64,000 nucleotides of DNA from Stictocephala bisonia. Lineage: Eukaryota > Arthropoda > Insecta > Hemiptera > Membracidae. The stretch spans positions 724,906 through 788,905 of the forward strand of contig JAQJVL010000147.1 of the NCBI GenBank assembly GCA_035578905.1, written 5' to 3'. How positions within the stretch are numbered: position 1 is the stretch's first letter; the number at the start of each line of letters is the position of its first letter. The notes below the pieces were generated by a model. That model was not told the origin of the DNA and made no database searches. It was given only the letters and a program-made list of their open reading frames with translations. The position numbers and the translations under genes are program-made. Shown in pieces: positions 13,190-25,414 of the stretch.

Positions 13190-13560
13190 ATTTATTTCTG
13201 AATTGTTCGTGATGGCAACTCTTCCAATTCAGTGCATTGGCCGCAGACAACTTAAACACGTCTTTATCATGAACCGGCATCTTCATTCGCCTTAAAAACA
13301 CCGGCCCCAGACTGCAGCGAAGGACGTTTAGGGACACCCGTCGGTCCGGTCCGGGTCCATAATGGATTCCCACTATTTGTCACTCCGTGTCTCACCTCAG
13401 CCGAGAGTTGACTTACGAGCACCCATGCACGCGCTTGGAATGGCAATGCAGTCGAGTCGATACTAACATCGAGGAATGCTGGTCGATTATTTTAACTTGA
13501 ATCAAATCTTGATCCTTCGCCTGAGGATGTCTTGATCGTTAAAGCGTTCTTCGTACAAGA
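13190..13560. promoter_or_regulatory. Candidate conserved island, GC-richer than surroundings
   Basis: A roughly 370-bp patch of near-balanced composition includes the segment GGTCCGGTCCGGGTCC (about 13345). The 68-codon minus-strand frame at 13167-13373 matches no family I recognise. The sequence could be regulatory DNA, a diverged exon or an old element fragment. Confidence 0.2.
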
Positions 13561-13867
13561 ATGTGTTTAATATCTCGCATGTCAAAGGATCTGATATAAA
13601 CAATCAGGATGTCTTCATTCTACCCGCTGGAAAATATATTTATGGTGTTGCTGGTGTGTTTTTGTTTTATGTATCAGAGACAAGTTATCTGTTTCATAAC
13701 ATACACGAGGTCAAACGATACATCAGCGAGATCTATTACATAACATTTTTTATAGAGTGCATTGTGTCCTTTCATTTTAGCTGGTATAGCACATATTAAA
13801 AATGTTTCATCTGTGGCCTTAGAGAATCAGGTTTTCTAGCATGACAAAACAATACTCAAACATTGTG

Positions 13868-14070
13868 TTATACACCGTACATGTATGGGTGGATGGGAAG
13901 GTCTTCAACCTACTTATTTGGATGGGTGGAGGTTTATTACCACCGTACCTGTATAGGTGGGTGGGAGGGTCATCCTCGGATATGGAATGGTGAGAGGGTC
14001 ATTACCACTTTACGTGTAAGGGAGGGTATGAGGGTCATCCTCACCATGTGTATAGGAGTTTACGGGAGAG
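13868..14070 (+). repeat. Diverged G-rich minisatellite site
   Basis: About five degenerate units in G-rich orientation, recognised by CCGTACATGTATGGGTGG, ATTACCACCGTACCTGTA and ATTACCACTTTACGTGTA. Same family as 18124-18560, with many substitutions and indels. The 72-codon frame over it is a by-product. Confidence 0.82.
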
Positions 14071-16093
14071 CCTTAATTTAGTTTTTTTAATGTTTAGTCC
14101 TTAAAATCAATTGGAATTTAACTACAATGTCTAAGAGTAAAACCCACATTTTTATGTAAAGTCTTTTCATGCTTATTTGTATGGAATATTTGTGATCAGT
14201 GATTGACACAAAATATTCCAGTAACACTGATAATTTTAGTAAATATTGTCTGAGAATGAGATATTTAAATTAGCAAATAATTGGTTCAATGAAACAATTC
14301 ACTCATGGAAAACGCAAAGGAAAATCAACTAATCTGAGAAAAAAGAACGACAATATACTGAAAACCCTCTTACATTTTCCAGACACGGAACCACCCATCA
14401 GAATGCCGTTGCTTTACGGCTAATGTGCGCTAGGTCCATAATTACTGAAATTATTGGCCATCTAACACTAAACAAATTCAAAAGCAGGCTGCAGAACATA
14501 ATAAGCATGATATAAGGCAATTTGAAGCAAGGAACTCAAATCTTTCTGGATCGTCCAAGAAAATTTGTAGTATTCAAATCCGGCCAAGGACGTGTTCCGG
14601 AACTCGAGGCGCTAACTAGCCAAGAGCTGCTATGATAATTAAATCTCACGCTATTAGTGTGTGAATCTGATCATAGATCAAGTCCTCCATAGAACCTGCT
14701 CTAACTGAAGAGAGTAGTATGTCTTCTGAGGAGTCTGCCGGGTCGGAACAAGGCCTTTAATTACAAAGTTAAGACAAAACCAACAGAGGAAAGTGGAGGG
14801 AAATAGATAATTTCGACAAGCAGGTGCGTATGCGCAGTGACAGGTGCGCAGAAACTATTTAATAACGGCGTAGCCGCAGTGCTGCTGGGCGGGTCTGTTG
14901 GTTTTTGTTATCCAGCAATCATCACTAGCACAACTATCCCGAGGCATGCCCGCATTCATCATCGTCTCGGTGAGGTGGAGGTGGAAGCCACGGAGAATCT
15001 TCCCCAATTACAGTCCAGTTTTGGTCCTTGGATATCCAACTGCCGTCTCGATCTTGTCGTTGTTGTACGTACCAATTCTTCTAAGTCGCCAACTGTTATT
15101 GGTTATCCAAGGTATCGACAAACATGATTAAAAATCTGTAAATTTAATGTCAAGAAAAAGCAAAATTAATAGAGATATTTATCCTTGATCTACTCGAAAT
15201 TTAAAGTCTAAAGTTGGGTGGTTTTGTCTCTTCTTGGCTAACTTTAGTCATTTTGGCCCGTTGGGGGCATACTCAAAGTCATTCATGTAGTTTTTTCTAA
15301 TACTGTGTTTTTTTTTTTATTATAATTGAGTGATTATATCTTTGTAGGTTATAGAGGGTGATTTTTAAATCAGTTTCCCCCTAACTTATTCTTACAGTTT
15401 ATAAACTATTTGTTTTTGAATATTTAATAAAATCAATACCAACCCACATTAAAATTTTTTGTTACAACCTTATTAGGGATCACTTGTGGTCCAAGATCTA
15501 GCAGTCACATTCAAGATTTTAAGTAGTTACGTGGTCATATGATAGGTCATTAAACATCACCATTTCAACCTGATAACGTAATCACAGTTTAAAAAGGGCG
15601 TGTCATTATTTAGCTATTAATTAAGTTGTTATTTTATTTTTAATTACCTACGCATTTCCCAAATTAAACCTATTTTGTCATGAGTAAAACAAAAGTAAAT
15701 ATGTATGGGTGTTTTTTGTTTTACCAATAACAAATCGGTTTTCATTTGGAAATTACATAGACGATGACAAATTAAATAAAATAACACAATAATTAATAAC
15801 CAAAGAACGATACATAATTTTTAAATTCTGATTGCAATTTTGTTTTTAGGTTGAAATGGTGGTGTTCAATGACATATCGATGATCACGTTCCTATTAAAA
15901 ATTTTGTAGTTAACTCCTAGATTTTGGACCCCAAGTAATCTCCAAAAACATTGAAACATCCTAAACATGGCGTGGATTAGAATTAATTTAATAGAAAATT
16001 CAAAAAGCAAATATTTTATAAGCTTTAGAAACAAGTTAGACAGTAACAGACTTAAAACTCGACCTGTTTATGTAAATGTATTTTGTTCATTTA
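14071..16093. other. Mixed sequence with an unrecognised 96-codon frame
   Basis: The frame at 14837-15127 overlaps another open frame of similar length on the same strand, which argues against coding. Its protein (early segment VAAVLLGGSVGF) is not a family I know. The surrounding 14360-15120 is GC-richer than average. The rest, 15130-16090, is AT-rich with nothing assigned. Confidence 0.3.
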
Positions 16094-16153
16094 TTTAGTA
16101 GGAGCCAGTAAATACATTACATATTTAGTAGGAGCCAGTAAATACATTACATA
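16094..16153 (+). repeat. Two-copy 30-bp tandem repeat
   Basis: TTTAGTAGGAGCCAGTAAAT plus ten further bases is present twice in perfect tandem, followed by a partial third start (ATATTT). Confidence 0.9.
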
Positions 16154-16564
16154 TTTTAACTGTTTTAATTACGAGTACTTAGGTTATATATTATCTGCAA
16201 CCAATTTATATTAAATAATCATTCGTACAGCCAAATATACAATGTAGTTTAAATAGTATACAATAACAACAGTGAGAAAATTGCATTTTTAGTAATACTG
16301 GTATTGTATTAATTGTAACATTATAATAACTCCAATACATTAAATAAAATAAATAAATAAGGTCTTTATTTCGAGCGAACTTCAAAGTACAGACTATGTT
16401 CACAAGTTAAATAAAGTCAAACAGCTTAACAATAATAATATAAACATAAAAAACAATACAGTTCATAATAAGATATACTTTAAAAAAGAAAGTCACAGGG
16501 AGTAAAATTAATAAAATAAATAAAGTAGTAAAATGTTTTATGGCTCTAATATTTTATTTCATAG

Positions 16565-16870
16565 AAAATCCTTTATTTTTGTTTTGAAACTGGAGAAGCT
16601 ATTACTTTTTTAAGTCAGATGGCAGAAAGTTATACACTTGGGGTCCAAAGTACGAAAATCCTTTTTCCCCAGCTCAAGACGCACCCTAGGTATATGAAAC
16701 AGATCATCCTGCCGAGTACTATGAAGTCTCACGTCACCTCTGAAAATAAGTTTTTTCTTTAGATAAAGAAGCTTCTCTGACTACAGAACTTTGTGTACTA
16801 GTAACACAGTGTGAAGAAAACAGCATTCTTCAACAGAAAGTACTCGGGCCTGAGAGATTTAAATTGAACT
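16565..16870 (-). pseudogene. 3' end of a non-LTR retrotransposon reverse transcriptase, frameshifted
   Basis: Read on the minus strand, the segment encodes LHTVLLVHKVL, then EKLLYLKKKLIFRGDVRLHS, continuing TRQDDLFHIPRVRLELGKK. After a one-position frame change it reads GFSYFGPQVYNFLPSDLKK and then stops. The pattern R..F..P..........F.Y..P..YN.LP is the characteristic C-terminal end of LINE RT proteins of the Jockey/CR1 type. The downstream minus-strand sequence to about 16340 is AT-rich with an ATAAATAAATAA-like run, consistent with an untranslated tail. It differs in sequence from the 5911-6762 element, so it is probably another family or subfamily. Confidence 0.8.
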
Positions 16871-17143
16871 TCTTTAAATTTAATGAAAAACGTAAAACAC
16901 TACACTGCAGTCTTGTTAGAACTGCAATATTTGCCTAACAATGAGAAGTAACTATTTCCTAAAACTATTGGATACACTGAAATCAGTGACATTAGTATAT
17001 TTGAAACTTTTTTATTTTATAATCATTATTTTTACTGTCGTGAGAATATTTGCTAGCTAATATTATGTATTTGTGGTATTGAGCCTTTTCATGTGTAGTG
17101 TTGATTTAAGAATTGAATTTTGACCATTATATATTGTTTTATC

Positions 17144-17292
17144 TTCACTTGAACTACCTTATATATAGTTCAAGTGAATACATTCATGGTCTAAGAAGAT
17201 CACTCCATAGACCATGGTATGTGCTGTAAGGTAAAGTACCTTGATTATCAGGTACTTGGATGGATTAAGTGTAAATCAGGTAATTTACACTT
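17144..17292. repeat. Cluster of three short palindromes
   Basis: Three successive hairpin-capable sequences lie within 150 bp. TTCACTTGAACTA and its complement occupy 17144-17178. CATGGTCT and its complement lie at about 17186-17217. TAAGTGTAAA and its complement are at 17265-17292. Arms are perfect (13, 8 and 10 bp). No flanking duplication was found. Confidence 0.8.
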
Positions 17293-17501
17293 AACATATC
17301 TTTATTAGATTAAAACATACAGATACCTTCACACATATAGTATTTAATCGAAGATTGCGTTCCAATTTTACGTTAGATTGATATGTTTACCACTTTAAAA
17401 CTGTTTCAGAATAAATAATTTGAAACTACGTATACTGACTAGGTTAATGTTATAAAAAAGAACACATTTTTTAAATTATTCCACAAATTTTAATTAAAAA
17501 A

Positions 17502-17529
17502 GTGCTTTCGCCGGTTAAGGCATCATCAG
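17502..17529 (-). ncRNA. Hammerhead-like core motif, probably a Penelope-type retroelement relic
   Basis: On the minus strand this reads CTGATGATGCC, a six-base loop, then GGCGAAAGCAC. It thus has the invariant CUGANGA and GAAA boxes of a hammerhead ribozyme separated by a GCC/GGC stem II. One extra U sits between CUGAUGA and the stem, which is not canonical, and I could not place a convincing stem III with a UH cleavage site. Hammerhead motifs are known in Penelope-like elements of animals. Related signatures occur at 24937, 26405, 28328 and 42563 in this window. Confidence 0.4.
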
Positions 17530-17639
17530 TTTTCAAAAACGTGCTCTATTTTAAAACCCAATATATTCCACCAAGTACATACAAGATAACATCGGTCAAT
17601 GTTCTCATTAATATTTCTTATGTACCAATCGTAATTGTA

Positions 17640-17880
17640 TTCGTTTGTCAGGATAAAGAGTGGGGAGGATCTGCGGTAGCAGTTTTGTTGCTCATTTAGG
17701 CTGCGCCGTGGTGATCATTTATTGAGCCCGGCCGGGCAGCTCCCATAAACCAACTACCCGTAAATCCGCCGTAAAGAATCATTTTTAACGAGGCCTTCAA
17801 ACTTTGACAAGCTGGCCTTGTAAATTCTTCACCTGTCCTTTGTTCCTTGCAGGACTCGAGGGCTTGTAAATTCAATCTAA
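17640..17880. promoter_or_regulatory. Candidate conserved non-coding island
   Basis: A GC-richer island with a perfect GCCCGGCCGGGC palindrome near 17727, no internal repeats and no credible frame. CTTTGTTCCTTGCAG at about 17837-17851 looks like a splice acceptor, but no plausible exon follows. Evidence is compositional only. Confidence 0.2.
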
Positions 17881-18123
17881 CTTTACTGTTCTTAATTCAC
17901 TTTTGTCCGTTCTAGCCTGTCTAAGTTAATAAAGTATGGTTTAATTTCAGCTACTGTGTTACTTATCGTACACCGATTCTTTATTATTTCTCAAAGAAAA
18001 TGAGTTTTTCAACTTGAATTTATATACTTGACTAATAACGTTTATACCCGTTATGTACTATATTTCCATAAAATTGAATCTGGAAACAAATCGTATCGGT
18101 ACTCGGAGCAATACGTGTGACTA

Positions 18124-18560
18124 TTGTGACCCACCCGCCCACCCATACACGTACGGTGGTACTAACCCACCTGCCCACCCATACACGTACGGTGGTACTG
18201 AGTGGTAATAAGTGGTACACACAATACCACTCTGCGTGTATGGGTGGGCGGGTGGGTCAATACCACTGTACGTGTATGGGTGGGCGGGTGGGTCAATACC
18301 ACTGTACGTGTATGGGTGGGCGGGTGGGTCAATACCACTGTGCGTGTATGGGTGGTTGGGTGGGTCATACCACTGTGCGTGTATGGGTGGGCCAATACCA
18401 CTGTGCGTGTATGGGTGGGTCAATACCACTGTGCGTGTATGGGTGGGTGGGTGGGTCAATACCACTGTGCGTGTATGGGTGTGCGGGTGGATTAATACCA
18501 CTGTACGTGTATGGGTGGGCGGGTGGGTCAATACCACTGTGCGTGTATGGGTGGGCGGTA
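18124..18560. repeat. Main block of the ~36-bp G-rich minisatellite, in inverted arrangement
   Basis: Two units in C-rich orientation (18124-18205) face about ten units in G-rich orientation (18222-18560), with a ~20-bp junction around TGGTAATAAGTGGTACACAC. The unit is CCACTGTACGTGTATGGGTG followed by GGCGGGTGGGTCAATA. The GGGTGGGCGGGTGGG core has four G-tracts with one-base loops, a textbook G-quadruplex motif. Some units are shortened by loss of one or two G-tracts. Overlapping frames of 79-152 codons on both strands arise only from repetition. Confidence 0.95.
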
Positions 18561-20769
18561 GCTGTTGACCCGTGAAACGGGATTTCTTGTTAATGTTTAC
18601 GTTGGGCTGTTGCTAGAGACGAAATTAAATTGTGAAAATCGATATGCACTTTAGCTATATTTGAAATGTTAACAATATTTAAAGCAAAACTGAATCAATA
18701 TCTTTCGCGAAAACTGCAAAAAACTGTTTTCTATTTAAAGAATCCGGTCTGTAATAACAACCGTATCGCAACACAATTTTCGTATTTCATTGTCTTTCAT
18801 AAGTCAAACACTTTTTAGCGAACAATAAAGTAACTATTATAAAAAAATTAAGTATTTTAAAAACTGTTTAAATATTTTAAATATGTGAAACTTTAAATGC
18901 CATTCTTGAACATTTTAAATTTTAAAAGCTCATTATATCAACGGTCAAACTATGTATACTTATAATAATTATATACAGAGTTCACTACATCTAATTACAG
19001 CAATAATAGTACCGTTGAAGTATAACAACATGTTTAAGCCCACTGACGGAAGATTGCATGTCAACTTTGTAAGGGCTGTCGACTTCCCAGCGATGACTTG
19101 TCAGTTGGGATACGGCTACCTTGAGACTTATAACAAAATAAATAATGTTTGTCATCAAAAAAGAGCATTGGACACACAAATAACAAAGATACGGAGGGAG
19201 TTATGGTAGGATACTATGAAGATTGAATATCAAATTTGACTTAGCCTAAAATGTTTAACGACTGAACAGATAAAAAAAGAAATCTCTAATTCTCATGAAT
19301 TGCGAACATACGGGCTATGAGATAGGAAATAAAAAAATAGGGTTAAGATTCAATGTTTACTCTTGGATAAGAGAACGTAATTTCCGTTCTCGCCCACTTA
19401 AGTTTTGTAATTTTCACCATACAATTTTTTTTCTTTAGAGTTAAATTTGTGTAAGGGAATTGCCAGAAGAAAGCAATAAGACGAAGCCGGTTGTGGAAGC
19501 TAGAGCGGAAATAATCTTATCCACGCATGACAATGTTGAAATAATTTAAGAGAACAAACGTACAAAATTAGACATTTAAAAAGTTTGTACTAAAGGTAAA
19601 TTTCTATGGGAGAATTAACAGGGTTAGAAAAGGTCATGTCGTACATTGTTGATTTCGAGGAAAACGGAGAGGTATGGTTTGGACAAAAATAATAAAAACA
19701 TAACAGTGTAAAACACTCTTGGTTGTAACATCCTCAATGTTTTAGTTGTTGTAATGCGACTCTGCATTTCATGTTAATTCTTTGTTAGAATTGAGAGAAT
19801 TAATTAAAGAATATTTTAACGCAGGCAAGTGGTTAGGACTAAAGAGTCCTATCACCAAAGGGTTGGTATGATTTACTTTCCATGAAAGTGGTGATTTAAA
19901 TAATATTATTTTATTCTATGAGTAGCAGCATTGTTGATTCATTCATTGAACATAATCGATTTTAAAAAGAATTCATGTACAATCGAAGTTAACCCTTCCA
20001 AACTCCAGTTCTAAGAGTGGGGTCAGTGAAGACTTTTGAATAAATTAGAGGGAAGGGAAAACAAAAAACGCCGGCCTCTCAACAGGGGGTACCCTATTTA
20101 ATTACCATAACAATCATTTCTTAAACATCCCGCCTGGTTTTACATAAGACACTTTGGCTTCAAATTTATTCGACGCTTATTCACAGATTCTGTAATTTAA
20201 TGGCTGAATTAAAAAGTGATAAATTTCTTGAGTTCTGTTTTCATAGTATGTTCTCTCAAATGATACAACAAACAACTTGTTTGCTGTGCCTTTTAAAATT
20301 TACAATGAAACTTTTATATTTTTTGTAGATAACATCGAAACGTTCTCGTCTTTAAGACAGCTGATTTTAATAAAGTGAAATACACACTGATGTTCACAAC
20401 GAAATGTAATGCCGTATGATTCCAGTGTGAAAATATTAACTAACACGCAAATTACGAACGAAAACAATGTTATTTGAATAATTTTTATCAGAGAAGGTTT
20501 TGCATGAATGTCTCATAGTTATGCATTAAAATACTCAGTTCTATTTAAAACTGTTGATTGGTTGTAATTATTTCTAAAATATATTCAGATACAAATGCAA
20601 GAGACGCATGTAATTGGTTGTGTTATATAATGTTAGTATGAACTATAAATTAATCTGCTACAAGTTTGGATGAAATGTGTAGCCTTGTTACGAACTAAGA
20701 CCGGATTATCCTCTGAAAGGCAATATTTAATCGTGAAGTAGAGAAACCTACAGTTTAAGTGAATCGGAC
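18561..20769. other. AT-rich sequence, nothing assigned
   Basis: The longest frame is 85 codons (18952-19209, plus) and encodes a peptide I do not recognise. No repeats, RNA or mobile-element signature identified. Confidence 0.4.
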
Positions 20770-21165
20770 TTATATATAACATCTGATCTTTCTTTGAATA
20801 TAATGATACATTCCTGCCGAACCACATGTGTCATCCGATCTCTTGTTGCATACTTTGATAGGCCTACATTCGAGTTGAAATATAGATTCGAACAACATGT
20901 TGTCAAATTATATTTTTTCCATATATTGATACATTTAAGCCGAACCATGTGGTGTCATCTGATCTTTTGTTGCATATATTGATACATTCCAGCCGAACCA
21001 CATAGTGAAATCTAATTTTTTGCACATATTGATACATTCTATTGATTGATACACATATTGATACACATATTGATACGTCTTCTGTTGCATAATTGATACA
21101 GTTGAGTCGAACCAAATGCGGCATCTGATTTTTTTGTATATATTGATACATTAGACACACCAGAG
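20770..21165 (+). repeat. Degenerate ~55-60-bp minisatellite
   Basis: About six imperfect units share GTCATCTGATCTTTTGTTGC, ATATTGATACATTC and GCCGAACCA. Around 21035-21085 a sub-unit CACATATTGATA has amplified on its own. Short frames on both strands (62-85 codons) are driven by the repeat. Confidence 0.85.
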
Positions 21166-22149
21166 TCTTATGTTATATCTCGACATGATGCCCAAACAAG
21201 TAACCACTATTCAACTCCTTACTAAAGAATGATTTCTTAACTTATGCTTACGTTAGTGGGTTGATGACTATTCAACATTGATCCTCTATAAAACATACTT
21301 CCTTCTATCATAACATACTAGACAACTGTTTCAGTAGATAATACAAATTTCCAAAAAAATTGTCATCATTTATTTAAATGTTACTAGCATAAAGTTTGTA
21401 TAGCAAAAGTCTAATGTCACACATTAAAGGCTATTTAAGGTAACCTAGTTGGATTATCCTGGCTTTGGTTTTATGGGCGGTTGTATTCCCAGTTTATCAA
21501 TTCCGAGGCACTAAAGTTACATTAAGTATAGTTTAGGGATAATTTTCTTCATAGTCTTACCTTGCAGGTCAATAATAATTGTGAACTTTAGTACTGAGAG
21601 GAAAATGTTACATGAAAAAATACATAATGTTCTGCATCATGACGTAATGATGATGATTGCGCAGCACTTAAACATAAACAGCCCTGGCTCTACTATGTAT
21701 GATTTGTTTGAATAAAATGAGTATACATTACATAGATAATAGGTCCATGATCACAGTTATATTTTGTATATTTTAAATAAAGAGAGAGTAGTTAGGGCGT
21801 ACTTAAATGAGTAGTAGAGTATATAATTAAATGTTGTATTGTAGATGGTTGCTCATTAAAGATTACTCTGTGTGCTACTTGTGGTTGGAATAAAGAGTAT
21901 ATACGATCCTCTGCCATAGATCAACAAAGAGACGAGATAATTAAATATGTTGTTAGTAGATTTAGGTCTGGGGGAATTTTTTGAATATGAAAATTATATT
22001 ACGTAAATTATACGATTTTGAGCTGTATGTGATGATTAAAGAGTAATAAATTAGAATAGAACTTGAGCTCAATTACAAGTGTCGATAGAGCATACATTTT
22101 CAGCTGTGCGTGGTGGTTAAAGTGAATTCAATTTGTTAATATTACTCCG
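21166..22149. other. Unassigned AT-rich sequence
   Basis: No gene, RNA or clear repeat. The last ~100 bp may contain an unrecognisable remnant of the following array. Confidence 0.4.
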
Positions 22150-22985
22150 GATGGAAAGCGTGCAATTTAGTGTGTTTGAATTGGAATTCTAGAGTTTCAA
22201 GAAAAGTCGGAAAATTACTATATGAACAAACTCCTAATGCGTAAAGCTACAGTTCTATAAAGCTTTGATCTAGTAGCTGCACAGATTAGCAACACTATAT
22301 TTATTTATTTTGTTTTTTAATATATATCTAGAGTCCGATGGATAAAGAATGTGGAACCATAAATAGTATATGAAAAACGTGCAGTGCTGGTGGAGGCCAG
22401 TGGCTGAAAATAACATCATGCACTCCTGGGACATATCGATGAAGGAGAATTATATGCGTGAATCTAAACTTGCATAAAGCGTTGAGCTAGTAGCTGCAAA
22501 GATTAACTGTGCTGTAGCTGGAGGCTGATGGATGAAGTATGTGAAACCAAACATTGCATATGGAAAACGAGTAGTGCTGGTGGAGGCCAGTGGCTGAAAA
22601 TAAAATCATGCACTCCTGGGCCGTAGATCGATGAAGGAGAAAGATATGCCTGAATCTACAGTTGAATAAAGCTTTGAGCTAGTAGCTGCGCTGAATAGCT
22701 ATGCTGTAGCTGGAGGCTGATGGATGAAGGGGGTGGCACCATACATTGCATATGAAAAACGTGCAGTGCTGGTGGAGGCCGGTGGCATGCACTCCTGGGC
22801 CATAGATCGATGAAGGAGAAAGATATGCCTGAATCTACAGTTGAATAAAGCTTTGAGCTAGTCGCTGCACAGATTAGCTATTCTGTAGCTGGAGGCCGAT
22901 GGATGAAGCGTGTGGAACCGTACATTGCATATGAAAAACGTGCAGTGCTGGTGGAGGCCGGTGGCATGCACTCCTGGGCCACAGT
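22150..22985 (+). repeat. ~190-bp tandem repeat, about five copies
   Basis: Homologous points (GATGGAT/GATGGA) fall at 22150, 22337, 22527, 22719 and 22898. Unit lengths are therefore 187, 190, 192 and 179. The 179-bp unit lacks the segment beginning TGAAAATAA. Shared words are GTGCTGGTGGAGGCC, CATGCACTCCTGGG and GAGCTAGTAGCTGC. The first copy is badly diverged and the later copies are closer, so growth was toward the right. The 62-96-codon frames at 22858-23148 are by-products. Confidence 0.93.
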
Positions 22986-23699
22986 CGAGGCCGGTGGTCC
23001 GCCCGTCACAGAGACGGCCGTGAGTGTCGTGACTACCCGAGGTTTTTGTCGATTTGTATTCCACAACCATTGTTCTTCCACGGTCGCAATAGAGTCTGTA
23101 AGATCGCCAGATATGCCCTCCCGCTTGAGTTGAACAAATTTGGAGCAATTACAAAGCTTGGGAGAGGGGGGTGTAGGAACGTGCTCCTCTGTGTACTAAC
23201 TAAAACCGGATAGATTGCTTCATTAAAAGAGTAGTATAGAAAAAATAGTAATGATTTCGTTTTCCTCTACGATATATATTTCAAAATAAACCTGTTATAA
23301 ATATTTATATTAACGCTACATATATTGCAAAAACATTTACTTCAATTCTATTATTATTTCTACTGACCACAAAATTTGTTCAAACAGTAATACAAGTGAT
23401 TTTTCATTTTCAACTAATAACTTTTTTCTACTTTTGTTGTGTTTTTGAAGTATTTCTAGAAAACAATGCACGTATATTCATTGATTGCTAATTATTCAAC
23501 TCAGATTCTGCAGCTGTGACAATTTCAACTAACAATCTGAACCAGTTTACTAGAATTTATTTTAAAAACCCTACAAATATATAACTACAAACATTTAAAT
23601 ATGCTGTTGGTTGGTTTGAACTTTACAATTACATCTTTAGCCATGTCCAACCCATAAGTTACCAAGTCCAAAAGAGTAAAGTTTATCAAAAAACGTGTT
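22986..23699. other. GC-richer junction, then AT-rich sequence
   Basis: 22986-23130 continues from the array into a GC-rich stretch (GTGGTCCGCCCGTCACAGAG) that is not repeated elsewhere here. Beyond 23220 the sequence is AT-rich with nothing assigned. Confidence 0.35.
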
Positions 23700-23985
23700 T
23701 TAATTGTAAACAATAATGAGGCAAATACAAGAGACGGCAGAAAGGGCAAATGAGCAGCGTACAAGCAAACACATGTAAACGCAATTGCTTAATTACCATC
23801 ATGCATTGCTGTAATGACCCTGGGAACCGTCAAAGGTAATCTACTTAGAGCCTTGGTAACCTTCCCGCAGGCCACTGTTAATTAAACACTACCATTTAAT
23901 ACACTGTCAAGTGCTTATCTGGTTTTGTGTCAGGGGTAATAAGCCTAGGGAGATAAATTAAGACATTAATTACTACGTTGGAAAA
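23700..23985. promoter_or_regulatory. Candidate conserved non-coding island rich in TAAT words
   Basis: A non-repetitive, GC-richer patch with many homeodomain-like words (CTTAATTACC, GTTAATTAAAC, ATTAATTAC) mixed with GC segments such as GTAACCTTCCCGCAGGCC. This texture is common in insect developmental enhancers. There is no direct evidence of function. Confidence 0.22.
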
Positions 23986-24936
23986 ATAGGAATTTATTAT
24001 TTCTAGTTTCCCTTATTTATCTGTTATAAATGGCGGTTTGAGTATTCCTCCTTAAAGTGTTTTAGTTGAATGAGTCAAACTGTGAACTTTAAATAGTGAT
24101 GATAATGTACATTTAAAATGTTCAATTAACATTTTAAAATATTGTCCTTCACATGAAATCAAATACAGGAATATAATTTTAACATTGTAATTGTAATAAA
24201 TCACTAAGCCATTAGTTTACTAATAGTCGTAACATGTAAAGAAAACTATAAATTCTCGTAATCTTAAAACTTTTAACATAATTAGTGCAATAAATTACAA
24301 TTTAGATTCCTAGTAACGAACATTTGGGGAAATTATTTGTTTGTCGTTAAGACGACCATCGTCAAGATCTACAGGTGTTTTGAATATAGAACTGATGTCG
24401 AGTGATTCTTTCTTATTTATACAGGGTGGAAAAAATATGGGTTACTTCTTACCATAGATAATTTGATAGTTTAATTTTTTTTTAACAATTGTGTTTCATA
24501 AAGTATAATTGTTTAACACAATAGTTTAATTGAAACCGTTAAATAGTGGGAAAACAAAATTGTTCAAATTATTTACTTTTAAATTCAAACGACCGCTATT
24601 CTTGAAAGGGTAAACCTTTCGGAGTCCGGTTTGAGGTAGTTAATTTCTCTTGAATAAACCTTTCATTTCATACCAAACTTAACCTAGGCTTACTTTGAAA
24701 ATGTTTGTTTGACTCCTCGTGGGCTGTCCCTCTGAAAAGATTAAATGTTACTAATGGCGTCAAACAATTTTTTCGATGCCTTGATAATGTACAAGATTTC
24801 ATTTTTACAAGTGAAGTCATACTAAAGTTTTGAAAGCGTTTCCATATTATTCCCTACCCTGTAACAAGTAATATTTATTGATTTATGTTAACTAGCTACA
24901 CATCACATTGTTTTTTTTTTTTTTATATATTTTATA

Positions 24937-24970
24937 TTTCGGCTTTACAATCTGAAGCCATTTTCAAACA
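24937..24970 (-). ncRNA. Degraded hammerhead-like / Penelope-type signature
   Basis: On the minus strand this reads GAAAATGGCTTC, a short loop, then GTAAAGCCGAAATATAAA. The GGCTTtnAGATTGTnAAGCC-type stem and the CCGAAA box match the pattern commonly seen at ends of Penelope-like elements, but the CUGANGA box has decayed to TTGAAAA. It is followed by an A-rich run on that strand, as expected near an element end. Probably a dead fragment. Confidence 0.3.
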
Positions 24971-25414
24971 CTTAACAATATAAACAGTTTTTTTCAATAT
25001 AAATTAATTAGTTGATCATATGTTCCTTAAAATATTTAAGAGATGTTTTGATAAATGAAAATAGTTGAATATATACTATATACATTTTAATAAAAATATA
25101 TTACATTTTTTATCAAGAAGTAATATATATCTCAACAATTTATTTTTTGTTATTTTAGATATTAATAAATTGATTGTCATAGATGGAAAAACATTTCTCG
25201 TAAGGATTGGACTATTTTTAGTCACTTTCGCACATATGTGGGAAGATAAGAACTACTGGAAATATAAGTGGGGAATGGAAAATGATCAATAACGTGATTG
25301 CGGAGTTGATACTTAAACTATGGACAACAAACCAGTGTCGATTGCGCCACTTTCTGGATCTATTAGATGATATTTTTTCAGTTATAGGAGCAGGTGTTGA
25401 ATGGTTGCGAAACT

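Noticed and set aside
14837..15127. Small protein gene of 96 codons
   Set aside because: Overlaps another open frame of similar quality, has no recognised domain and no splice or promoter context. Kept only as a note.
17502..17529. Confident active hammerhead ribozyme
   Set aside because: One extra U after the CUGAUGA box and no clear stem III/UH cleavage site. Reported only as hammerhead-like.
18117..18575. Overlapping frames of 79-152 codons on both strands
   Set aside because: All are translations of the G-rich minisatellite in different frames; no non-repeat coding sequence is attached.
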